Part shown: piece by piece, positions 8,333-17,402 of the stretch
Layout of the letters: every line of letters starts with the position of its first letter
Numbering within the stretch: position 1 is the first letter of the stretch
Assembly (NCBI RefSeq): GCF_904846175.1
Contig: NZ_CAJGZM010000004.1
Location: 339,317 to 403,316, forward strand
Origin: Psychrobacter immobilis
Lineage (GTDB): Bacteria > Pseudomonadota > Gammaproteobacteria > Pseudomonadales > Moraxellaceae
Length of the DNA stretch: 64,000 nucleotides
Reading direction: 5' to 3'
Notes under the pieces: generated by a model
What the model was told of the DNA's origin: nothing
The model's database searches: none
What the model saw: the letters and a program-made list of their open reading frames with translations, nothing else
Position numbers and translations under genes: made by a program

Positions 8333-8359
8333 AAAAAAAACCAGCCATATCCTTGCTGG
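8333..8359 (-). terminator. Orphan leftward terminator-like hairpin upstream of ackA
   Basis: Five-base-pair stem 8341-8345/8355-8359 followed on the minus strand by eight T. It lies upstream of ackA and facing the same way, so it does not end any annotated gene; it would end a leftward transcript starting between 8360 and 8990. The stem is short. Confidence 0.45.
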
Positions 8360-8989
8360 CGTATGCCAAACAGCTGACATATACAAACCATGACATCGCT
8401 GATTTTTATTGTTCTTTGGCTGAGACTGACTTAAAGTACCTTAAAGATTTACAGCTATCTGTTTTCAGAAATCTGTTATTGCAAATTATGGGAAACGCTA
8501 ACTTTTAGGGTTTTTAAAGGTTAATAAGGCGCAGACTAGCACCTCGTCACAGCCACAAGTGGTAAGTATAATGTACCATATTTTTATGCTTATACCACGA
8601 TAACTCTAAGGTTTTAATCTCCCATCTTATGCGCGCTTAATACAAGTGTACACCGAAGACCGTCAGTGTTTATCAGTCATAATGAGACAGATATAATCTT
8701 TATAAAAATTGTAAGTAAATTTGTCTGATTTTATCTGATGGACTTTTATCACTTCTCTATGAGTTATCTATAAAGCCCTTTTATTGATAGTTTTAGGTAT
8801 TTATTTTGATAAATTTATAGATGAAATAAAGGTCGTAGGCGCACAGCTTTAGCGAATAATGCTATGATTAAAAAATTGTCCTATTTTCCCTATTGCAGCC
8901 TTGCTTTTTGCGCTGGTAGTTATTTTTATTTCGATTCTATCTAAGCCGTTGCAAGTCAAATTATTGCAAGATTAAAGGTTAGTCATTCT
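8360..8989. other. Long intergenic region between ackA and lptM
   Basis: About 720 bases lie between the two divergent genes with no credible coding region. Besides the hairpin at 8333-8359, a possible rightward promoter is TCGTCA, a 17-base spacer and TATAAT at about 8546-8574, far from lptM. The stretch from 8680 to 8870 is AT-rich. An unannotated small RNA is possible, given the leftward terminator. Confidence 0.4.
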
Positions 8990-9328
8990 ATGTTTACTAT
9001 ACGCCGCACTCCTACTATTAAAAGCGCTGACTTAAGCGCTTTTTCAAGAAATGTTTCAAGTATTAGCGCCAGTCGTCCTGCTATTTATAAGCTCATTTTA
9101 ACTACTCTTGTGCTAGGCTCAGCAGTATTAACCGGCTGCGGGCAAAAAGGCGATTTATATCTAACAGACTCCAGTAGCCAAACGGTAAAAGGTAATGCGC
9201 CTGCACTTGATAGCAGCAGTCATCCGCAAGATGCTGCTTTTGCTAAAATTGATGAAAATCAAAATAATGAGCAAAATGCAGATAGTTTTCAGCTACCTGA
9301 GCCGAGCACCGATCCTAACGACTATTAA
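8990..9328 (+). CDS. lptM: Small lipoprotein LptM (YifL-like)
   Basis: The lipobox LTGC is followed by GQKGDLYL, the short conserved stretch of the LptM/YifL family, which helps LptD mature in the outer membrane. Family members are often beside lysA and dapF, as here. This 112-aa protein is longer than usual: about 33 residues precede the hydrophobic signal (LILTTLVLGSAVLTGC) and no later in-frame ATG exists before it, so the long N-region may be real or the start may be a rare codon. The mature part is short, acidic and probably disordered. Confidence 0.82.
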   Translation: MFTIRRTPTIKSADLSAFSRNVSSISASRPAIYKLILTTLVLGSAVLTGCGQKGDLYLTDSSSQTVKGNAPALDSSSHPQDAAFAKIDENQNNEQNADSFQLPEPSTDPNDY

Positions 9329-9391
9329 TGGTTGCTTATTAACTATTAAGAGACTAACTATTGTTAGCGTATCCGAGCTGGTATTTACCTT

Positions 9392-9420
9392 TATGCATTA
9401 ATACCTCTATGCATTAATAC
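9392..9420. repeat. 13-bp direct repeat upstream of lysA
   Basis: TATGCATTAATAC occurs at 9392-9404 and again at 9408-9420, a 16-base period, 25 bases before the lysA start. It could be a paired regulator site or simple duplication; it overlaps the expected 5' leader. Confidence 0.6.
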
Positions 9421-9444
9421 ATTGATTAAATTAGAGATACTTAT

Positions 9445-10779
9445 ATGAGTCAGTCAGTCACTACCAAAACTGAGCAAGGATTGTATGTGCATCCTGAAGC
9501 CTTAACCACCCATTTGCCCGCGCTAGATTATCGAGGCGGCGCGTTATATATGGAGCAAGTCAATATTGCTGAGGTGGTCAAACACTATGGTACGCCGTGC
9601 TATGTCTACTCAAAGCAAGCGATTTTAGACGTTTATCAAGCTTATACGACAAGCTTTGCCAGTCTAAAGCACCAGATTTGTTATGCGGTAAAAGCCAACT
9701 CCAATTTGGCGGTGCTTGGTATTTTGGCGCAAGCAGGGGCAGGATTTGATATCGTCTCACGCGGTGAGTTGATGCGCGTATTGGCGGCAGGCGGTGAAGC
9801 CTCGCGGGTCGTATTTTCGGGCGTTGGCAAAACCTATAGCGACATCGAATATGCACTTACGCAAGGTATTGGCTGCTTTAACGTCGAATCGATTAGCGAG
9901 CTGACCTTAATCAATGAGGTGGCAACGAAGTTAGACAAACCTGCGCCAATCTCATTACGGGTCAATCCTAATGTCGATGCCAAGACCCATCCGTATATCT
10001 CAACCGGTCTAAAAGACAATAAGTTTGGTATTGACCATGAAAATGCCGTCGCTGTCTATGAGCAAGCGGCGCAATTATCGCATATCGATATCGTCGGTAT
10101 TGATTGTCATATCGGCTCGCAATTGACGGAAGTTGCGCCATTTGTCGCAGCTTTAGATAAAGTGATTGAGCTGATACATAGTCTGCGTAATAAAGGCATT
10201 GAGCTGCGTCATATCGATTTGGGCGGCGGTCTAGGCGTGCGTTATATCGATGAGACGCCGGTATCTATCGATGAATTTGCGCAAGCGTTATTACCAAAAC
10301 TTAGTGAGCTTGGTTTAACGGTATTCTTTGAGCCCGGTCGTAGTATCGTGGCCAATGCTGGTGTGCTATTAACTAAGGTTGATGTGCTTAAGCCAACCGC
10401 GCATAAGAACTTTGCTATTGTTGACGCCGCAATGAACGACTTGATTCGTCCGGCTTTATATCAAGCTGAAATGGCGGTGATTCCAAGTGTTCTGCCTAAC
10501 AACGGCATTGATACCGATGGTATGCAGTCGTGGGATATCGTTGGCTCGATTTGTGAAACCGGTGACTTTTTAGCAAAAGACCGCTTATTATCGCTCGCGA
10601 CAGGCGATATCTTGGCAATAACGGGTGCAGGCGCGTACGGCTTTACCATGAGTAGCAACTACAATTCGCGCGGTCGTGCCAGCGAGGTGATGGTAGCTGA
10701 TGATCATCATCAACTGATTCGTAAACGCGAAACGCTTGAAGCGTTATATGCTGATGAGATGTTGTGGCAGGATAAATAG
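9445..10779 (+). CDS. lysA: Diaminopimelate decarboxylase
   Basis: The 444-aa PLP enzyme removes CO2 from meso-diaminopimelate to give lysine, the last step of the pathway. K83 in CYAVKANSN binds PLP. GIDCHIGSQ, the glycine loop HIDLGGGLGVRY and EPGRSIVANAG are family motifs, and GSICETGDFLAKDR supplies the active-site Cys of the partner subunit. It sits after lptM and before dapF, with a strong terminator after it, so dapF probably has its own promoter. Confidence 0.97.
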   Translation: MSQSVTTKTEQGLYVHPEALTTHLPALDYRGGALYMEQVNIAEVVKHYGTPCYVYSKQAILDVYQAYTTSFASLKHQICYAVKANSNLAVLGILAQAGAGFDIVSRGELMRVLAAGGEASRVVFSGVGKTYSDIEYALTQGIGCFNVESISELTLINEVATKLDKPAPISLRVNPNVDAKTHPYISTGLKDNKFGIDHENAVAVYEQAAQLSHIDIVGIDCHIGSQLTEVAPFVAALDKVIELIHSLRNKGIELRHIDLGGGLGVRYIDETPVSIDEFAQALLPKLSELGLTVFFEPGRSIVANAGVLLTKVDVLKPTAHKNFAIVDAAMNDLIRPALYQAEMAVIPSVLPNNGIDTDGMQSWDIVGSICETGDFLAKDRLLSLATGDILAITGAGAYGFTMSSNYNSRGRASEVMVADDHHQLIRKRETLEALYADEMLWQDK

Positions 10780-10840
10780 CTTATTAATAACGCCGCGATG
10801 TTTAATAATTGAAGTTTTACGATTAAAATTCGATGATTAA

Positions 10841-10875
10841 AATGACCCATTGTTATAACGACAATGGGTTTTTTA
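10841..10875 (+). terminator. Intrinsic terminator after lysA
   Basis: Nine-base-pair perfect stem 10845-10853/10861-10869 followed by six T. Confidence 0.9.
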
Positions 10876-11037
10876 TTGCCTGCCTTAATTAAAAGTCTAT
10901 TGAGAGACATAATTTGACGGTATAAGGCTTATTTAGCATAAGGTTAACTTAGCGTTTGATAGCGGGGATAATTATGATTGTATCTGACAGCGTGCTAATA
11001 TAAGGCATACATAAAAATAGGATAGGATAACAAGGAT

Positions 11038-11925
11038 ATGCTAATAGAATTTACAAAAATGCATGGGCTGGGTAATGATTTTATGGTCATCGATTTGGTG
11101 ACTCAGCGCTTAGAGTTAACCAAGGATTTTGTACAACTGTTAGGCGATCGTCATTTGGGCATTGGCTTTGACCAATTGCTTGTTGTTGAGCCGCCGATGC
11201 GTCCGGATGTTGATTTTAGTTATCGCATTTTTAATACCGATGGTATGGAAGTGGAGCAATGCGGCAATGGCGCGCGCTGCTTTGCTCGTTTTGTGCAAGC
11301 ACGTAAGCTATCATTTAAGCAACGCCTGCGTGTCGAGACGGCAAGCGGGATTATTTCGCTGACGACAGATCGCTATGGTTGGGTCGAAGTCGATATGGGT
11401 AAGCCAAAATTCGAGCCAAGCGAGATTCCCTTTACCCCAAAAGCGACGACCAAGATTCAAAACGCCTATCATTTAGACGTTAATGGTACGCCAGTGCAGC
11501 TGTATGTTGCCAATATGGGTAATCCGCATGCGGTTATCAAAGTGGATAGCGTACTCGATGCCGACGTCGAAAAACTGGGCAAAGCCATCGAATCACATCC
11601 TGCCTTTCCGGAGCGCGTCAATGTTGGCTTTATGCAGGTAATGAATCAGCGTCATATTCGCCTGCGTGTCTATGAGCGCGGTGTCGGTGAGACCCAAGCT
11701 TGTGGTACGGGTGCTTGTGCAGCCGTGGCAGTTGGTATTCGTGAAGGTTGGCTCGACGAAGGCGAAGACGTACGCGCGCAGCTTTATGGCGGCAGCATGG
11801 TGATTAAATGGCAGCCGGGTTATTCTGTGATGATGACTGGTCCAACCGCATTTGTTTACGAAGGCGTCTTTAGCCCAGATGGTCTGATGGCGCAAGCGGG
11901 TATCAAGCCCACTCCAGAAGGTTAA
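11038..11925 (+). CDS. dapF: Diaminopimelate epimerase
   Basis: The 295-aa enzyme converts LL- to meso-diaminopimelate for lysine and peptidoglycan. Both catalytic cysteines are present: C75 in EQCGNGARC and C222 in QACGTGACAA. The N-terminus FTKMHGLGNDFMVID is the family signature. AAGGA is six to seven bases before the ATG. xerC follows after 57 bases, an arrangement shared with other gammaproteobacteria where dapF and xerC are linked. Confidence 0.97.
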   Translation: MLIEFTKMHGLGNDFMVIDLVTQRLELTKDFVQLLGDRHLGIGFDQLLVVEPPMRPDVDFSYRIFNTDGMEVEQCGNGARCFARFVQARKLSFKQRLRVETASGIISLTTDRYGWVEVDMGKPKFEPSEIPFTPKATTKIQNAYHLDVNGTPVQLYVANMGNPHAVIKVDSVLDADVEKLGKAIESHPAFPERVNVGFMQVMNQRHIRLRVYERGVGETQACGTGACAAVAVGIREGWLDEGEDVRAQLYGGSMVIKWQPGYSVMMTGPTAFVYEGVFSPDGLMAQAGIKPTPEG

Positions 11926-11982
11926 TGGACAATAGTTAATGAACAATGACAAGCGGTGAATATCAGCCGCTAGGTAAATGCT

Positions 11983-13020
11983 ATGTTCAGTAAAAACTCT
12001 CAGATGACAGAGCCTAACTCGGATTCCAAGTCAAAATCATGGTTATCGGTAGAGTTGGCTAAAACCATCGAAGCCGATAGCGCGCTACGTGAATTGTTAG
12101 CACCAGTGCATCGCTGGCTAAATATGATGTCGGTGCGTAATCATTCACCGCACACATTAACGGCTTATTTTGCGGGCTTAAATCAATTGGCGCTGTTTTT
12201 ACGCGGTAAACGCTTGACGTGGACGCGCTGTGACAAGCGGCAGTTAGCCCAGCATATCAGCCAGCGCCTCGATGAAGACAAGCTTGCACTTGCCAGCGTC
12301 CAGCAAGAGCTGTCCGCTATTCGCCACTTTTATGGTTGGCTGATAGAAGAGGGTTTGGCACGTATCAATCCAACCACTGGCTATCAGCTTAAGCGCAGCC
12401 CTAGACCCCTGCCGTCTATCGCTGATGTGGATTTATTGACGCAACTGCTTGAGCAAGAGATTCCTGATACGCCCGAGCAGGCGCGCTTATGGTTACGTGA
12501 TAAGGCGATGTTTGAATTGCTTTATAGCAGTGGCTTACGTGTCGGCGAGCTGGTTGCGCTTGATATGGCAGATATAGATTTGTCAGATTTGCGCGTGCGC
12601 GTGACTGGTAAAGGCAACAAAACGCGCTTAGTGCCATTAGGTGCGAAAGCAGCAGAGGCGGTTCGTCGTTATGTACCGCACCGAAATCTGTGGGTAGAGC
12701 AGATGGATAGCGCCTTATTTATCAGTGAGAAATTAGGCACACGCTTATCAACACGGGCAGTGCAGCAACGTCTAAAAGTTGCGGCTACGCGTGCGGGTAT
12801 TGCGCAAAATATGTATCCGCATTTATTGCGTCATTGTTTTGCCTCGCACATGTTATCCGGCAGTGGGGATTTGCGCGCGGTACAAGAAATGCTTGGGCAC
12901 AGTGATATCAGCACCACGCAGATTTATACCCATGTTGATTTTGCTAAATTGACCCAAGTCTATGACCGCGCCCATCCTCGTGCGACTCACGCACCTAAAG
13001 ATAGCAATCCAACCACTTAA
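11983..13020 (+). CDS. xerC: Tyrosine recombinase XerC
   Basis: XerC and XerD resolve chromosome dimers at dif. The 345-aa protein has the N-terminal SAM-like core-binding domain (NHSPHTLTAYFAGLNQLALFL) and the catalytic domain with R186 in SSGLRVGEL, HLLRHCFASHML, GHSDISTTQIYTHVD and the nucleophile Y315. The N-terminus is about 30 residues longer than Escherichia coli XerC, with a Ser/Lys-rich start. Linkage to dapF, rather than a prophage or integron context, favours XerC over a mobile integrase. Confidence 0.93.
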   Translation: MFSKNSQMTEPNSDSKSKSWLSVELAKTIEADSALRELLAPVHRWLNMMSVRNHSPHTLTAYFAGLNQLALFLRGKRLTWTRCDKRQLAQHISQRLDEDKLALASVQQELSAIRHFYGWLIEEGLARINPTTGYQLKRSPRPLPSIADVDLLTQLLEQEIPDTPEQARLWLRDKAMFELLYSSGLRVGELVALDMADIDLSDLRVRVTGKGNKTRLVPLGAKAAEAVRRYVPHRNLWVEQMDSALFISEKLGTRLSTRAVQQRLKVAATRAGIAQNMYPHLLRHCFASHMLSGSGDLRAVQEMLGHSDISTTQIYTHVDFAKLTQVYDRAHPRATHAPKDSNPTT

Positions 13021-13079
13021 TCTCATAAAATGACTTTCTAAAAATGTTTTCTAAAAATTCATCTTGCTAGAAAACTGCC

Positions 13080-13976
13080 TTATGCCAAACGATGACAGTC
13101 AAAAATAGGCATTTTTTGTCGCCCTTGCTGTTGTGCCTGTTTATCTAAGATTGCCAATACCAAAGCATAGTTTTTATGAACTTTATTAGTAGTGTCTTTT
13201 AATTGACTATCATCATAGCTGTTGATAATCGTGCCGTCGTAAGCAGTGATAGTCGCATGTCCCCATGTCTGACGGCTACTGCCATCCTTATAAGCATGTT
13301 CACCACCTTGAGCTGCACCAATCACCATACATTGGCTGTCTAACGCCCGCGCGCGTAGCAACAGCGACCAGTGTGCTTGTCCTGTCAGATAGGTAAAGGC
13401 GGACGGTGCACTTAATAATTCTGCACCTGCTTGCCGTAAACGCTGTGCCAATGCTGGAAAGCGTAAATCAAAGCAAACCATCATACCGAGTTGATAAACC
13501 GCATCATTTGCTTCTAATGTTGCAACGACTGTTTGCGTACCAGGCTCAAAGGTCGCCGCTTCATTATAACTTCCTTGCTTATCGGCAACAGTCGCGGTAA
13601 ACAGGTGTATCTTATCGTAGCGCGCAACACGCATACCGTCGGGTGCAAATAGTTGACTGACTTGACGCAGCCTGCCATCGGGTACGATGACGCCATCAGG
13701 GCGGTAAAGGCAGGGCAGCGAGCCTGCTAATAGATAAATACCAGAAGCACGCGCATACTCTGCCATCGTTTTGGACAGCTCATCAAAACGCTCTGCAGTG
13801 GCAAACTGTCGACCCATGCTACAGTAGTTTTCTGGTAAAACGACTAGCTGAGCACCTTGCTTGCTTGCATCAATAATGGCGGCTTTTATATCTGCTAAAT
13901 TGTCTTCGATATTTTGCTGGCTATTCATTTGCACAGCAGCAACGGTCAGGTGCGCGTTATTTCTTATTTCATTCAT
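13080..13976 (-). CDS. Carbon-nitrogen hydrolase (nitrilase superfamily, Nit-type amidase)
   Basis: The 298-aa protein has the Glu-Lys-Cys triad: Glu in VVLPENYCSMG, Lys in RYDKIHLF and Cys in MMVCFDLRFP. This spacing and the GSLPCLYRPDG and AQGGEH segments fit the Nit1/NitFhit type, which hydrolyses deaminated glutathione or related omega-amides. The exact substrate cannot be set from sequence alone. It is convergent with xerC and divergent from rpoN. Confidence 0.88.
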   Translation of the reverse strand: MNEIRNNAHLTVAAVQMNSQQNIEDNLADIKAAIIDASKQGAQLVVLPENYCSMGRQFATAERFDELSKTMAEYARASGIYLLAGSLPCLYRPDGVIVPDGRLRQVSQLFAPDGMRVARYDKIHLFTATVADKQGSYNEAATFEPGTQTVVATLEANDAVYQLGMMVCFDLRFPALAQRLRQAGAELLSAPSAFTYLTGQAHWSLLLRARALDSQCMVIGAAQGGEHAYKDGSSRQTWGHATITAYDGTIINSYDDSQLKDTTNKVHKNYALVLAILDKQAQQQGRQKMPIFDCHRLA

Positions 13977-14288
13977 AGTGTTGTTCTCAATTTTTAAGCT
14001 TTATAAGGCTTGCCTCTTATTTATTATTTTGCTTCACAGCTTTGAGGCGTTATTTAGCCGCGCAGCACCTATACAGAAATATGCATATCTTCATAAGTTG
14101 AGCAAGAGGGGAGAAATAGCTTATCTGAACAGAGTATAAATTATCATAGCAACATTGTAGCAAAAAATGCTATCGTCATGACCTGATAGCTTAAAGCGCT
14201 TTTTAATAATTATAAATGTTAATAAGCTCAGGCTTTAACCAGCATAATATATAGAATCTCACCACGATCGGAGTGTAATAAGTCACCC

Positions 14289-15980
14289 ATGAGTATGTCG
14301 TTTGGATTGGCGACCACGCTAAGTACCTCGCAAAAACTGACCCCGCAAATGCAGCAAGCTATTAAATTGTTGCAGCTCTCTAGTCTTGAGCTTGCGCAGG
14401 AGGTTCAGGCGAAGCTCGATAGCAATCCATTGCTTGAACGTATCGAAGATGATGACGATGAGTATGACAGTCATAAAGATGAGACATTTGATGAGTTTGG
14501 CGAATCATTAACGCTAGATAATTGGAACCAAAACACTAGCATCGACTCGTTTTCTAGCGCTTCTACCAACGCTTCTGATAATGGTTTTGACTATGACCAT
14601 AATAACAGTGATGAAGTTAGCAGCGACAGTTTTGATAAATTACAGCAAGCCAGTTTTGATGGTGATGCGATAGACAACTATGCGCTTGATGGCGACGATT
14701 ATAGTGGTTTTGAAAATAGTAACTATGCCTCTGCGGCGACCAGCGCTGGCAGTCACACAGGCGATGCAGACTTTGATAGTTATCAAGGCAGTACTAGCGC
14801 GAGAATTCAAGACCATGTACGCTGGCAGCTGAATTTCAAACATCTTTCCGAAACAGATACGCTCATTGCTGAATACTTGATGGACTCTATGGATGACATG
14901 GGCTTTATACGCCTTGATATCGATGAGTTATTACAAAGCCTTGATACCATGGCAAGCTTTTACCAATGGGACGAGCGCGTTGAGCATGATGAGGTCATGG
15001 CGGTACTGCGCATTATCCAATCGTGTGACCCGCTTGGTGTTGGCGCGCGCACTCTCAATGAATGCTTGGCGCTTCAATTATGTAAGCTTGATACGAATAC
15101 AAAGTATCTTAAAGAAGCGCAAGCTTTATTATCTGCTAGTGAGCATCTCGTCAGTAATAATATCAAAGCATTAACTGAGCTGACGGGACTCGCGCCTGAG
15201 TACATTACACCCGCTCTTACTCTATTACGTACTTTGAACCCGTCACCTGGCTTGTTATTCCAAAGCAGTCAGCCTGATTATATGCAGCCATCAGAAAGCT
15301 ACGATATTCCTGATGTGTTGGTTACCCCTATTCGCCGTCACAATAGCAATAACACTACCAATAATAAAAATGGAAACGATACTACTGCGCAGGTAGATGG
15401 CTGGCAAGTGCGCCTCAATCCTGAAACCTTGCCCAAGCTAAGGGTCAATCAAGAGTATGCCAATTTAGTCAAACGCGGTGATGACAGCCCTGATAATCAA
15501 TATCTGCGTGAAAACCTCACCGACGCGCGCTTGTTTATTCGTAGTATCGAAGAGCGCAATCAAAACCTATTAAAAGTTGCAACCAGTATCGTGCGCTACC
15601 AGCAAGATTTTTTGCAATATGGCGCAACCGCTATGCAACCCCTTATTCTAAAAGCCATTGCCGAAGAAGTGGATTTGCACGAATCGACCGTCTCGCGCCT
15701 GACCACTAGCAAAACCATCTTGACGCCACAAGGGTTATTTTCCCTCAAGCATTTCTTCTCATCTCATGTTAGCAGTAGCGACGGTGATATCTCCTCAACT
15801 GCTATCAGCGCCATGATTAGACAGCTCATCGCTGATGAAGACCCAAAAAAACCGCTTTCTGACAGTCGCATAAAAGATATTCTATTGGCAGAAGGTATCG
15901 ATATTGCTAGACGAACGGTGGCTAAATACCGTGAAGCCATGAATATTGGCTCCTCCACTCAGCGCAAACAAAAGTATTAA
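14289..15980 (+). CDS. rpoN: RNA polymerase sigma-54 factor
   Basis: Sigma-54 recognises -24/-12 promoters and needs AAA+ activators. The Gln/Leu-rich region I (LTPQMQQAIKLLQLSSLELAQEVQ) starts near residue 17, the core-binding region lies around residues 175-330, and the RpoN box ARRTVAKYRE is at 540-549. At 563 aa it is about 80 residues longer than the E. coli protein because of an acidic Asp/Ser/Asn-rich region II (about residues 55-170), probably disordered. hpf follows as in many proteobacteria. A matching sigma-54 promoter is present in this window at 58949. Confidence 0.96.
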   Translation: MSMSFGLATTLSTSQKLTPQMQQAIKLLQLSSLELAQEVQAKLDSNPLLERIEDDDDEYDSHKDETFDEFGESLTLDNWNQNTSIDSFSSASTNASDNGFDYDHNNSDEVSSDSFDKLQQASFDGDAIDNYALDGDDYSGFENSNYASAATSAGSHTGDADFDSYQGSTSARIQDHVRWQLNFKHLSETDTLIAEYLMDSMDDMGFIRLDIDELLQSLDTMASFYQWDERVEHDEVMAVLRIIQSCDPLGVGARTLNECLALQLCKLDTNTKYLKEAQALLSASEHLVSNNIKALTELTGLAPEYITPALTLLRTLNPSPGLLFQSSQPDYMQPSESYDIPDVLVTPIRRHNSNNTTNNKNGNDTTAQVDGWQVRLNPETLPKLRVNQEYANLVKRGDDSPDNQYLRENLTDARLFIRSIEERNQNLLKVATSIVRYQQDFLQYGATAMQPLILKAIAEEVDLHESTVSRLTTSKTILTPQGLFSLKHFFSSHVSSSDGDISSTAISAMIRQLIADEDPKKPLSDSRIKDILLAEGIDIARRTVAKYREAMNIGSSTQRKQKY

Positions 15981-16429
15981 TTGTTGCGATTCAATGGCTT
16001 ATAAATAGCGAGCTACTGTGATTAAAGTATTTTCAAATGAAATAAAAAATAAAATTTTTTGATTATATAGAAACATAAAAGAAACATCAGTTATTATTAC
16101 ATTTGGTTACATTTTAATGTCTTGCTACTATTCGCTTTTCATGACAAATTAGAGTCATACCAACAACGAAGACCAAGTATCGGTTTGGCTTATTTATATA
16201 AATTATTAATCATCAAATATGATAAAAATACATTTTTATTTTAATAAAGGAGTAGAGGAATAAAGGCATTAGTCACTAAAAAATTAAAAGCTAAAAATTA
16301 AAAGCTAAGCCATCTGAGATAAAAAATATACTAGGTAAATGTTTGGTAAGGCAGGGTGATAAAAGCAGCAATGCTGGCTCATCTGTTGATTGTAAGTAAA
16401 AATATAAGCAATAATAAAAGGACAATAAT
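15981..16429. other. AT-rich spacer between rpoN and hpf
   Basis: About 450 bases with no credible gene. It holds a perfect 14-base tandem duplication (AAAAATTAAAAGCT at 16279-16292 and 16293-16306) and a strong ribosome-site-like AAAGGAG near 16245 with no usable start codon after it. The length suggests hpf has its own promoter. No terminator-like hairpin was seen after rpoN. Confidence 0.5.
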
Positions 16430-16810
16430 ATGAATGTTTCTATCAGTGGTCACCATATCAGTATTACCGATGCCATGGACAAAGCCGTTCGCGAAAAACT
16501 TGAAAAGGTAGAGCGTCACTTCGATCAGATTCAAAGTATTAAAGTGATATTATCGCTAGACAACAGCGGCGCAAGTGATGGCGGTAAAAAGACCCATAAA
16601 GCCGAAGCGATTATGCGAGTGGCAGGTCAAGAGATGTTTGTTCAAGCGCTTGAAGATGATATGTATAAAGCTATCAATGAGATGGCAGACAAACTTGATA
16701 GACAAGTGCGTAAATATAAAACCCGTCAAGACCGCAAGAAAACTCAGGGTCCAGGACGTGATGAACGCTATGAAGATTTAGAAGATGCTGAAGCAGCACC
16801 AGCGATTTAA
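16430..16810 (+). CDS. hpf: Ribosome hibernation promoting factor
   Basis: The 126-aa protein matches the HPF/YfiA family: MNVSISGHHISITDAMDKAVREKLEKVERHF at the N-terminus, the IKVILSLDN strand and a basic helix ending DKLDRQVRKYKTRQDRKK. The family binds the 30S decoding centre and favours inactive 100S ribosomes in stationary phase. A charged 25-residue tail makes it longer than the short E. coli HPF but too short for the long form. Its place after rpoN is the usual one. Confidence 0.93.
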   Translation: MNVSISGHHISITDAMDKAVREKLEKVERHFDQIQSIKVILSLDNSGASDGGKKTHKAEAIMRVAGQEMFVQALEDDMYKAINEMADKLDRQVRKYKTRQDRKKTQGPGRDERYEDLEDAEAAPAI

Positions 16811-16948
16811 TTGCCATTATAGGATTTGCTGTCGCAATATTAATCAATCTTAGCCAATCAATAAATAGTATAAATAGCAGGATGGTTAATTATAAATGAT
16901 TGACAGCTTTAGTAATTAAAACGACATGCTAAGCTGACTAAGCTAAGC

Positions 16949-16990
16949 AAAAAAAAGACCTCTAACGTATCATTGTTGAGGTCTTTTTTA
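16949..16990. terminator. Bidirectional terminator between hpf and thiS
   Basis: Stem 16956-16962/16978-16984 (AGACCTC/GAGGTCT), extended by AAC/GTT after one bulge, flanked by A and T runs on both sides, between convergent genes. Confidence 0.87.
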
Positions 16991-17023
16991 TTATCTTGTT
17001 TTAGGCTGTATGATTTATAAATA

Positions 17024-17224
17024 CTAGCCGCCACCAACCGCTTGTACGACTTCGATATTCATACCTTCAACGATATGCAGCTTATCAAGCTCACTTTTTG
17101 GTATCAGCTCGCCATCGACTTCAACGGCATAGCGTCCACTACTAAGCCCAAGCTCATTGACGACTAATTGTACCGTTTGGTGCGTAGTCTGCAATCTTTT
17201 ACCGTTTACACTAATATTACTCAT
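17024..17224 (-). CDS. thiS: Sulfur carrier protein ThiS
   Basis: This 66-aa ubiquitin-like protein ends in Gly-Gly (VQAVGGG), which is adenylated and then thiocarboxylated to give sulfur for the thiazole of thiamine. N-terminal VNGKRLQT and central RYAVEVDGELIPKSE fit ThiS rather than MoaD. It is alone here; its partner thiG is at 39661-40500, which differs from the thiSG pairing seen in many bacteria. Confidence 0.92.
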   Translation of the reverse strand: MSNISVNGKRLQTTHQTVQLVVNELGLSSGRYAVEVDGELIPKSELDKLHIVEGMNIEVVQAVGGG

Positions 17225-17402
17225 AGTATGTGCTCCCTAATGACTTGAGATTCCTTTTTATCAGTTCTTCTTTTGTATAATCTGATATTTAACTGATGTT
17301 TTATATATGATTGCCAATAATTTATTTGGCATGATTGATGAAGCGTTTTGACTATTTAAACCGAAATAGATATTAAGAAAATAACTATTAAACAGGTAGA
17401 TG

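Noticed and set aside
9329..9444. Lysine riboswitch upstream of lysA
   Set aside because: The spacer is only 116 bases and lacks the conserved riboswitch core; only a direct repeat is visible.
11983..13020. Mobile integrase
   Set aside because: The tyrosine recombinase lies after dapF and has the XerC layout; no attachment site or mobile cargo is nearby.
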